From positions 163,587,250 through 163,651,249 of the forward strand of contig OX578135.1 in assembly GCA_951213105.1 (NCBI GenBank): DNA of 64,000 nucleotides, written 5' to 3'. The DNA comes from Amaurobius ferox (lineage: Eukaryota; Arthropoda; Arachnida; Araneae; Amaurobiidae). The notes below the pieces were generated by a model. That model saw nothing but the letters and a program-made list of their open reading frames with translations. It had not been told where the DNA came from and did not search any database. The position numbers were made by a program, and so were the translations under genes. Of the stretch, positions 10,036 to 22,000 are shown piece after piece. Position 1 is the stretch's first letter, and each line of letters starts with the position of its first letter.

Positions 10036-13000
10036 GTAAGTGCTGACTTTTGTATTCATGCATATTAAAATGTATAATATCAGGGTATAGAGATGAGAAA
10101 ACTATATAGACTGATCACTTCTTTTAAATTTCTGTAATATTCATGTACTTGCAAGAATTAAAAATATAAAATGTTTTATTTTCAACCATACCACCCATCC
10201 TTGATCCCTCGAAGACTTGCCTGGATCTGCTATTAATATTTTCAACTTTGATGTGATAATACTTTTTAGAGCATAGCTCCCTTCTATGACAGCTTGAAAG
10301 TAACAGTGTTGTATTGCACGTTATGCTTCACTCCAATGAATGAAAGCCAACGGCCCTACTGTGCTGAAAACACCGGTTCTCATTAGATCACCAAAGTCAA
10401 GCAGTATCGGACGCGGTTAGTACTTGGGTGAGTGACCACCTGGGAACACCGCATGCTGTTGGCACATTTCGGGCACAGTGGCCTAGTGGTTTGCGCGCTG
10501 GATTTGCACGCTGCCACAACTGCCGCCATGTTCATGCGGAGTACTATCACGTTAAACATGCGGGTTCGTAAGTCTGAGAGGTTGGTGGTAGGGGAAGGAG
10601 AGTACGATCCCTGTGGATACCTCCCCCACTGGGTTACGGTCTAAATTGGGTGGCACTTCCCAGCCGTCCAAACGGTTACCTTACACCTTTCTGGTAGGTC
10701 GGACGATCTGGGTTTCAACAACAACAACAACAACTCCAATAGAATAAAAGCACGTGTTATGAGCTGTTTGCAAAGCAAAAGTGAGTCACAGATTGTGAAC
10801 TTTGTTTATTTCTTTTATTTTCAATGTAATTTTGATCTTGAATTTAAGTTGTATGCTGTTTTTGTTTCACTCTTTTCAAATTCTTATTAATATACTGAAG
10901 TATGTTACGAAAATCTGATGTGGGAAGCACATGAATTTTCTTATATAATTAATGCGAAATAATGATGGATAAGATCCACAACACAGTGTTTTTAACATTG
11001 AAAAGTACACTGACATTTGGCACTTTTCTGGATGACAATATGTAAAATTATACTACTGTTTGTAAAAATTGCAACACTATGAAAAAATCATCAGAACTGA
11101 ATGAAATTTATTCCACAATCTGTATTGATGCAAATAAATGATTAAATTTACAAAGCATAAAAACAATATTGCATGTTAAAAATCAGTATTTGGGGAAACC
11201 ACCATGTAGTGCAATAATTGCTTCTATACAATGTGACGCTGAATTAAACAGATTTTGAATTTGTACCCGAGAAAGAGCATTCTATATTGCTTCTATCCAA
11301 ACCCAAAATTCAGCAGTATTAGCTACGGTATACGCATCATGAGTGAGACGCCAGCTGATAAAATCCCAGACATGTTCAATAGGCAACATATCCGGTGAAT
11401 AGGCAGCCCAAGAAAGGAACTGTATCTGTTGTGCGGAAAATAAGTCTTGAACATTCCTAGCAACATGTGGACGGACATTGTCCTGTTAAAATACAGCTCC
11501 AGGAATGCGTTGAAGGACGAGTACGACTTTAGGCTCTAGAAATTCTCTGATGTACCAGTTGCTATTGAGATTACCCACAATTCTTAGCAGCTGAGATTGT
11601 CCAAGATGCCCAATAGTACTCCAGACCATCACGCTTGGTGTTTGTCTAGTAAGACATTGGATAACTCACTCCAGAAGGTGGTGTTCACCGCTTTAACATT
11701 TCACATGGATGTGGCCATCATTACTCCAAGTTAAAATAGGATTCTTCTGATAAGACGACTTATTACCAATCAGCACGCCAATGAGCCCATTGTAGCTGCA
11801 GGTGTCAATAGTTTCATGTCAGGGGAATCTTGTACAAAGGAATTCTTGCAATCAATCCTCGGTGCTGCAGACATCGACAAATTGTTGAAACAGACAATGA
11901 CACACCTATAGCAGTGCTCTGACATTTTGCCAACTGTCGAGATGAAGCTGTACGGTCCATTACTGCCATTCGGATGAAGTGTCTATCATCTCATGCTGAT
12001 GTAACATTTCGTCATCCACTTCTTGATTTGCGACTCTTCTGGTTTTCTCCAGTCCACTGCTTTCACACTCTCATCACTGTCATGGCATTGTGCTCCATAC
12101 GAGCTACTATAGCTTGATAAGATAAAACCTCTTCATGAAGGCCAATCATTCGTCCTCATTTAAACTCTGTAACTTACTCATATGGCACTCACTCTCTGTC
12201 GTCGTGGAGGCATAGTGACTTTTCATGAAATGTTTACCGCTGTAGACAACCATAGATTATTTTCAACATACCACTACAGCTCTATTTATATGGCTAAAAC
12301 AGCAGTTTAGAGAGTGCTGTTCAGTCCACGCATGTGCGGTGACTCTGAAATTCTAATCATTTGCATAGCACACCCTAATTTGCATTTACAGTAAGTTTCG
12401 CTCAATTGTGTGATACCTTCATGGTGTTGTAATTTTTACAAACATAAGTTTACTTTGAAGTACCAAATTGACTTATATTTCGAACAAACATAACTTGACA
12501 ATTGGAAATAATTGCTATTATCTGCTAAGCAATATACTCCATTTTTTAAAAATATGTTAATTATTATTAATTTATCAATTTGGCATTATTTTGGCAAATT
12601 TAGCTACATTTTCTTCACTTTGACACTATATTAACAAGAAAGATCAATCATGCTTAAAGCATTGATTAAGAAACACTTTCCAACCTCAATGCAATTTTAT
12701 TTAAACATGTCTAAATGTAATACATTCCTCTGTAATATTTTAAAACTTCTCACAATACTACATTGATTTATTATAGTTGAAAACTTAAACATTCATCCAA
12801 AAAAATGAACTTCATTCAAATGACGGCATTGAAATAAAAATTGCCTGGTTTAAACATCTCTAAAATGTGATATATTACTCGGTAACAATTTTAGAATTAT
12901 CATAATACCACGATAATTTATTATATTCAAAAACTTCATCGAAAACAACTGAAATTTATTTAAATGACGTCATAGAAAAAATAACACGCTTGGCTCTCTC

Positions 13001-16000
13001 TAAAAAAGCAGCATTTCATTCATAAATAATTTCCCATTCATGTCATTCATCACAAAACTATAATAATTTATTTTATTTAAAAATTAAGACCATGGAGCTA
13101 TAAGTAATTTAACTCTATGTTTAAAACTTCATCGCAAAAAATCGTCCTTCTCTCGGTAAAGTCAATCAATATTTCTTTCATATTAGCTATGCAGACTCCA
13201 TGAGCTAAATTCTTTTGCATTAAAAAAATACAGCAATTCCTATACAACTCATCCTACATATTTTGCTGTTTACATTTCACATAAGTGAAAAATAGGCTTC
13301 GTTAGAGAAATAATCAAAGTTGGATGCTCATTTAAACTCAAATATATTGTCATTGCGTTGTTTCAGTATGTAGATGCACAGAATTTAAGCGAAAATAAAG
13401 AGGTTTTACGACGAATACAACACTCAATATGAATTAAAAAGAATTTTAAAAATGACGATTTTGAGACAAGATGGATGCCGTATTATATTTTGAAGTTGGT
13501 CACGTGATCGTTTCATATCATGGTCACGTGATCGCTTCATGTAAGAGGTGTAATTATTATTTTAATTTTTATTTAAAAAACTACTGAATATATTTCGCTG
13601 AATTTTTTTTTATATATTTTATGGAACAATTTGAATATTACCTAAAATTTTCGAAGCAATTTGTGAAATTTAAATCCGCTTAAAAAATGTTTGAAAAATT
13701 TTGTCCCATTGGATTCAATGTATTTCATTTTTTCAACCCGGGTTCAATCCAAAACTAATTGGGTGATATTATTTATTTATATTCCCGTAGGTCCTACAGA
13801 CCGTCTGAACAACATACTAAAATTTCATTTTGATTAAGTCATTTTTACGGCAGTTATCGTGCTAACGGACAGACAGACAGACAGAATGAAAAAAGTCATA
13901 AACACTTTTCAACTTTGTTGTAAAGTGTTAAAAAGTTGCCATGTTGATGATATTTTGCCAAATGTATTGCCAAGCCAAGTATTGCACATTTGAGGATATA
14001 TCTTTCCCGGCCGTCCAAGCAGTTAGTAAAGTCTTCTGGATGAGTCGGACGGTCTGGGTCTTCAACATTTGAGGATATTTACTACTGAGTCATTCCATGT
14101 CAAATCAACACAAGAAAATGTAATTTTTTTCCGCACCGTTTCCGATGTTTTTGAAATTTGGTGGACTAATTAGATTTATTAAGAATGTAAAGTATGTGAA
14201 ATTTTAACCTCCTAGACTCATTTGTTTTTTAGTTATATGCATTTAAAAATGTCCGAGAACATAAAATTTACCCTCCGATGGCTAGATTTAAATTACCATA
14301 ACTCCTGTTCTAATTAACACATAGTAACAGTTTTAGTATAATTTTAAAGCTCTTTAAATGACTTTTAAAGTGATACCAAACACATGAAGTTTTAGTGAAA
14401 AAACATTTCAAGGTCATAGTATTTGACCTTGAATTGCTAAAAATTGAATTTCTTAGTTTTCACTATATTTTTCCCCTGAATAGTATAACATCTTAATTAC
14501 ATGTATACCAATTTTCAAAATGGGATCACACACACAAAAAAAAATAATTTGAAACAAAAAAATACAATATTTAAATATTGACATAACCCTTTGATAGGCT
14601 GTTTTTTTTAATTAATTAATTAATTTTTTTTTTAGTAATGTTGCAGTTTTATATACAACCTTAAATTAAATTACTACTGGTTTTTCCATGAGCACAATTT
14701 TGAATTTGCCACTACAGTTTCTTCTTCAGTTATAGTGTAAACTCTTCCCGTCACTGTGGAGGTATCAACTATGTTAATACATCTTGCACAAGTACCAAAA
14801 ATACATCTGGCTTATTTGGAAATTTGAATGATGAAGAAGGTCCAGATGGATGGAAAAAACTTAATTTAACTATTGCATTATCTTCATCAGTAACAATTAC
14901 ACAAGTCCCCCACCATTTGTCGTCATAAACAGCAGTCACAAATCTTTTGATATCACTGATCAAAAGTTTGCATTCTAATTTGGTAACTCATTCAACTTTT
15001 GATACAGGTGAATCAGAATACACTTTAGTGCAAATTGTATGTGCTGTCAAAGGAATAAACAAGTGGAGCTTCTGAGTCCCAGCAATTGTACGTGATTGTT
15101 CAAATCATTCTTTCAGTTTCTTTTCTTCGATTAAGTAGTCATTTGTTGTTCTGTATTTGAATGACACTGAAGGAATGTTATTGTCTGCCCACTGAAACAA
15201 CTGTCTAGGAGTCATAATCTGTTGATCATATGGCCATTGTAGGCTGGCACTGTCAACCAACCTTTTTACAAAACCTTCTACTTCATCACAAGCTCCTTTT
15301 TCATGAGCTGTTGCTGTAAAATGCCACTCGGCAGGTACTGCAAAATCCTCTTCATGATAGCAAAGATTTATGAAATTTTTTCTATTTTTGTAATGTGCTG
15401 CTGCACCATCTGCAAAGTAAAATATCTTTTTAATTATAGTCAGGTGCATCTTATCTTTAAGAAAGCTTACTAAGAATTCTTGAAATAAATGAACTACAAC
15501 AGTGTCATGAACCAGACACTCTGAAATAATTACTAAACTGACATGTTGCAGTCTTCCTTCCTCATTTGTGAAATATGTAACACATGGATGGATTGGACAT
15601 AATAAAACACTTTCACTGGAAATTATTCCAATGAAATCCTTGTACTTCATGTTGAAGTACAAAAGAAAAGTTTTCTGCAAAATCAAATATTACCAGAAAC
15701 TAGCCTCATTGCAGCTTTAATTTTAAATTAGCCTGAAACAATGATTGTTGTTTTGCGATAAATGAATGGCGAATAAGAATTTGTAACTTTTCACAGAATA
15801 AATCAAAAAAGTCATCGGACAATTTGGTGACAGTTTCAAGTGTAGACCTGTCCACGGATAACCCTGTTTATTTGTTATAGTATCCACCATATTCGCATCC
15901 ATCAGGCTTCTTAACTTCTTCTTTAGGATTGACATACAGTCAGCTTCCACACATTCTTTACAATCCCCTAGGTAATAAGCAGGCTGAGGAGGATTACAAA

Positions 16001-19000
16001 TTATTACAGCTATACAATCCTTATAGGTCTTCAAAAGAACATTTTCTTCGGACATTAGTTCAGCAATTTTTCCACCTATCATCATTAATTTAAAATTTTG
16101 GTGAATAGTGCACACGCAAACAGACTGCATTCTACTAGCACCCATAAGAACACAGTGTTTTGGACACAGTTCTGCAAATTTTAAAAATCCAATTTTATTA
16201 TGCAGGTAGTCTTCTTTAAATAATGCATACACTTCCTTAAGATTGCTCAGAACAAGCTTTTTCTGTTTACATATTCGTTTTTCATTTAATTGCTTTACAG
16301 ATATACAATCTTTTTTACCTGGCATTATTCTGTTAACAATGTCAGATTCATAAAATTCTTTCACAGTATTAGCCACATTTTTGGTTAATGACTTTTCAGG
16401 TTTTGGATTCGGTGATGATAAAATCCCTTTTTCGTTTACTAGTTGCTTTGCTTTTGTCACCATAAAATTAGAAGCTTTCAACTCTCTTTCAATTTTTCTT
16501 ATGTTCGAAGTTTTGGGCAAAATAGTAAGAATTTGTGCCTTTTCACTGCAGCTCGTGGATGTAAGAAATTTTTTTTTCTATTGACATATCATTTCACATT
16601 CCACAGGTTTAACTTCCTCATCATCAGTCGTGTCTAATTTTAACAACTTTTGCATTGCAAGTCCTATCTTAGACTTTTCTTTTGGATATTTATGTTGTTT
16701 TTATTACTCACTGGTGACTCTCCTAAGACATTCAAACTACGATTTAAAGAATTTAGTGCTCCTTCACAATCTAAATTCATTAGTTCATCATCACAAACTT
16801 GCAGGGCACTTGGTCCAGGTAGCAGGTTTTCTTTGGACCTAGATTCCAGAGCTGGGTCATGTGTAAACCCTTTTGGGATGGCAGCATTCTAAAACTACTG
16901 TGACCCGAAGGACAGAGCTCTTCGCTTTCAAACTTTTCCCAAAGGGCGGCTAATTTGTTGCGCTAAGCCTAACTCTCGAAATAAATTCACTAAAAATCAC
17001 CTCTTCAACACAGAAACCTACTTTTTTCAGGAATAATAGAAATACTTATTTTCTATTTGATGTATATTTTTCATACGAATCGCAATGCAAAATACTCATT
17101 AGTTGCTTTTACTATGAATTCTACTATTCATTATCAAAAAATATGCAAAAAAAATTAATTTCCTTATCTAAATTAGGCTGCATAATATTGTGATTGATTC
17201 CAAGTATGCTAAAAAACTCAAAAGAATTAAAATCTTTCAAATCTCCTGTCCAAAAACATAATTCACAGAAACAGCTACTGAAGCTGGTGGCGTTGTAATA
17301 ATGGTACGCTCAGAATCTGAAGAATCATTTGCATTTTCATATTCATCTTCAGAAATACCACAATTTCACGAATCTTTACTATCTGCATCACTTTCATTAC
17401 TGCCCGGTTCGTTTATCATACGAGTATATTTTTCCACAGAAAAAAAACGTCCTGGCCCAGCCATCCTCTGATCTGAAATAACCTAATAATTTCACTGCCG
17501 CACATTCCTTTAATACCCAAACTAAAAAAAAATACTCTCCTACATTTCTATAATTCACCAAAGAAATAATTAAGTTAAAATCAAAACGAGACCCGAAACT
17601 CAATTATAAAACTGTAGATGCTGCAAGAAGTGCTCTGTTTATATTACAAAACCATGTTTCACTGCTCCAGATAGAGAAATAATATATTGGAGTTGTTCGC
17701 ATGGATATTTAACGCCATCTAGTAGACAAATAAATTCAAATGAAAATGTTCCATATGAAAACTCGCTCACGTGGCCATCATCTTTTAGGGCAAATTTTTT
17801 CGAGCGCGGATGCTTGACCATCGTACTTGAATGCAAGTTCGCAGCGGGTGCTTCAACCGTCGCGAAAGGTTTAATGCACATATTTCTTTCCTGTACCAGT
17901 CACATATCATTTGTCCAACAAATTTAGGAAATTTTTCAAAAATCAACTTAGAAACAGGATATAGACTTTTTCTTTTGCACAAATGTTTCTCTTTTCCCAG
18001 AGGGTTGCAACATCTGTTTAACCACTGCTTGTTCATAATGAAATTTTTCTTACTTAAAAATTAAATTCTTACAAAAATATTTATACAAATTCTGGTAAAG
18101 TATAGTATCAATATAGCAATATTTCATCATAAATATGCTTCAAAAGCTTTATATGTGGTTTGGCTTTTCAACCTAAAACTCAAATTGCAAACTAACACCA
18201 TTTGAATCAAACAGTCAGCTCTAATTCAAACTAAAACCCAAACTGCAAACCAAAACCATCTGAATCAACCAATCACCTCTAATTCAAACTAAAACCAAAA
18301 CTGCAAACCAAAACCATCTGAATCAATCAATCACCTCTAATTCAAACTAAAACCCAAACTGCAAACCAAAAGTAAGGATGGGCCAGAGGTGGCACCAATT
18401 GGCAAATTTAGATGTTTTATTGCTAGAAAATTTCATTTGCAGCTATATTTGGTTATTTCTGGATAAATCTGGTTATTTCTGGCAAGTTATTTATTATATT
18501 TGGAGAACTGTCAAATCAACCCAATAAAATACTGAATCAAACAACATGCCAAATGCTTGTAATAGTATAGTCTAGCTTGTAATAGTATAGTATTTTTATC
18601 CACAAAATCAAAAACTGCAGCTTTACTAAAAAAAAATAAAAAATAATAATAATAAAAAAACCTGTCAAAGGATTATGTCAATATTTAAATATTGTATTTT
18701 TTGTTTCTAATTATTTTTTTGTGTGTGTGTTCCCATTGAGTGCCCATTTGAAAATTGGCCAAAGGTCAAATACTATGACCTTGAAATGTTTTTCCCCAAA
18801 AAAACTTCATGTGTTTGATATCATTTTAATAAACGCCATTTAAAAAGCTTTAAAATGATAACAGGAGTTATGATAATTTAAATGTAGCCATCGGAGGGTA
18901 AATTGGCTTTTTCGGCCATTTTTAAGTGCAACCAACTAAAAAACTAATTCTGAGCTGGTGGGGAAAATGACTGTGTTGATTTGATATGGAATGACCCTAC

Positions 19001-22000
19001 TGTTCATTTTTATGTAACTTTTTGGTACATTTATTTAAAAATGTGCAATATTTCAAGAATGATTCAAGTTTATGTCATTCCTTTTAGAATAAAACATTAC
19101 ATATAAAATGATTATTTATTCAACATTATTGAATGTCCTGATATTTTTATGATTTTTTCAAAAATTAATTTGATAATTCGTTAGAGCCATCTGAGTGTCT
19201 GATCCCATTTAAAATCCATTGGGTTCCAGTAGTCATGTATCATAATAATTGTACCAAATTATATTTGAAATGCTCTTTTTGTTCATGAGATATCACATTC
19301 ATAGACTCACTGACATACATGCATATAGACATCACCTAAAAAATGTTTGATTTAAGTTCAGAGATACTTGAAATGTATTTTTCCGCTGAAGACTCGAATT
19401 CAAATTTTCAAGCCTGTCACAATACCTTTACTATACATTATACTATGTATGTATGGAAAGTAATAATGCGTCTGATTAAATAAAGTAAATAGTTGGGTCA
19501 ATGAATGAGTCTCATAATATTTTGAGACAGCTGCTTCTAACTTTTCACAATTTACAGCTACTTTGATAATTGTGTGTAACTTCTTGAAACCCTATTACTG
19601 ATGTTATAAAAGAATCAATGAAAAGAAATCAATTTTCCTGGGCTGGTCTGATGGTGCCTTTCCACCCCTGATGCTAACAATGGAACATTTTTAAAGTAGA
19701 GCTTTAATGTTAACTGAACCCATATTAAAAATATGCAATCACTTTTTTGTAAAATTGATAAACTATTGTTTCTTAAAATGGAAAAAAGAATCATTCTTTT
19801 CATCTGTACAATCTTTGTTGCATTGTAGAAAGTTTTAATATACTATATTCATGATAGTAATGTTCTAGTGAAATACAAACCACTGATCTGAGGTATTAAA
19901 AATAAATATTTTTGATATTGAACTTAAGGGCATTTTATTTATAAAAAAGTGCATAAGCGAATATATCTATTTTTCATGTCGATTCTTCAAAATGTAAGCA
20001 AGATATATAAATTGCATATTTATGCCTATGTAAATTACATATTTTATTCCTATTCTGTAGTAACAAATTCTTCACACACAAAACTTTTTAAAAACTAAGA
20101 TACCCAACATATGTATTTACTCAGAATGTTGGGACTAAGATTAGACTTCTTTAATTATAATTGATGACAAATATGAGAAAACAGTATAATTAGTAAATCA
20201 CTGTTTTGTGAAGATGATGATTGGATATTTAGAACTAACTGTTACAAGTCAATTGACTGTAATAATACTTGTAATTTAATTAAATTAATAATTACATTTC
20301 ATATCTTATTTTGAGGAAATTTCCATTGTAATTAAGTTATTTGAATATTAAATTATAAATCTAAATTTCTGAATGATCATGATTAAAAAAAATTACTTTT
20401 TTAGGCTATCCTACGTTATAGATCTTATATTTTCAAGTTGGCGTATACCTTGTTTTTCTTGCCTGGTTTACTTGCCGGATCTTTTGAAGAAAAGCAGTCA
20501 CTATTGGTCCCATTGTTTGAAAAATATGTTGAAGACTCTGTAAGTTTCCATATGTATATTACAATACAATTTTTTTTTAAGGTTATATATATTGAAGTAA
20601 ATTATTTCATTCGAAGCTAATTTAAGTTTCACTGATATCAATGCTTGTATTTAATTTTGTGAAATTGTAAATATAATATAACTGTTTAAATTGTATAAAA
20701 ATAAAATGTGCCATTGATATTCATTCAATTCTGGATTTAAAAATAATTTCAGTCAAGGTATTTTGTAAACATCCTTTACTGTATACCCTTGAATTTACAA
20801 CAAGTTGGATTTCAAACTGTACTTTCATAACTCAAAAATCATTGTAACTTGGAGCAATACCCTTTTTTTTTTGCGTATCTATGACATACTGCACTGTAGA
20901 CATTATATAAGCACAACTTACAATGCATTTATAAGTAAAATAGGGGTTTCTAATTCTGTCAGATGTAAAATGTAGGAATTTTATTTTAATTGATGCTCTG
21001 ACTAGACTTAAAGGTGTCATAAATAGGAAGCAGTATCTCATGTTTGGGTATGGGTGCAATTAAAAAAATGTTAAAATTGCTGTGTGTAACATAGGGTATG
21101 CCCAAGTCTTTTTTATTTTGTCTCTTAGAAATATATAACTTGCTGTGCTCCTACCCAATGTAGCACATCAGTAAAAATAAATGCTAGCTGAACAATATTT
21201 CCTCCTCTGATTGCTTCCTTGCAGATGCAAAGAAAAAAAAAAAGAGAGAGAATTCATTTGTACAAAATGGAATCTTTCTTGAAATTAAATAACCAAAAAT
21301 CATTTGTATATTCCCACTGGAAATAAGTTTTAAATTAAAACCATATGCATACTTTTACAATCTGATCATTTTCCCTTGAATCTGTTAATATTTTTTTATA
21401 CAGTTGCCATTTCTAAAAAGATATTTTATATAATATTAAAAAATTAATAAAAACTAAAGAATAAATCACTGGAATATTTGAAAAATATCATTAGAAAGTT
21501 TTAAAATTCCACTTTTGATGGCATAATTTTCAATTTTGATAAAACAGCTAAGAAAAAAAAAGGAGATTGAAAATCTAAAAGAAATTGCAGATAAGGATTG
21601 TTTCATTATATTGCAGACAAGTTTTTATTCTCATAAATTAGATGCAATTAGTTTAATATGAATAGATCTGAACTGTGTAATCATATGTTGGACATATACA
21701 GCTATGTTAAGGCCCTATTACACGACAGTAATTTGGGACAACAAACCGTTCGTAAAACAGCTTTGGAACGTTTGTGATGTCACGCCACACAACACAGAAT
21801 GAACATGACGTCACTTCACTCAACAAGTGGGAAAACTCTTTACCCCTTGCATTCACCTCGTAATTTCCTCATAGGAAATACGAGGTGAATGCACAAACAA
21901 CAACTTTCACATTGTATTTTGTATTCTGTAGAGGACCTACTCACGCTAAGTAGACCATTAGGAACACACAATAACCAAGTTCATCCCTCCTGGCTTAGCA

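Larger units (their letters stand above)
14087..18997 (-). mobile_element. Long-TIR DNA transposon, Sola-like, 4.9 kb
   Basis: Ends GAGTCATTCCATGTCAAATC (14087) and the inverted GATTTGATATGGAATGACCC (ending 18997) open long inverted arms. These are about 530 bp on the left and 340 bp on the right, both reaching the ATATTTAAATATTG motif. A 4-bp TACT duplication flanks the element (14083-14086; 18998-19001). A 4-bp target and G(A/G)G...CCC ends suggest the Sola superfamily; this is recalled knowledge, not searched. It carries a broken transposase on the - strand and a 58-bp tandem array. Confidence 0.7.
10036..20404. other. Seipin: Seipin intron, 10.4 kb, packed with mobile elements
   Basis: Bounded by donor GTAAGTG and acceptor TTTTTTAG. 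It contains a 5S-headed SINE, a Tc1 relic, a dispersed 1.3-kb repeat, a 65-bp tail-only insertion, a 4.9-kb Sola-like transposon and an inverted dispersed repeat. Nothing was recognised in 10036-10329, 10750-11057, 12444-12635 and 19466-20404. Confidence 0.8.

Noticed and set aside
10346..10465. Functional 5S rRNA gene
   Set aside because: It is followed by a SINE body and tail and flanked by a 16-bp target duplication; a second, truncated copy has the same fusion.
16381..16892. + strand frames of 60-80 aa
   Set aside because: Antisense to the long-TIR transposase pseudogene.
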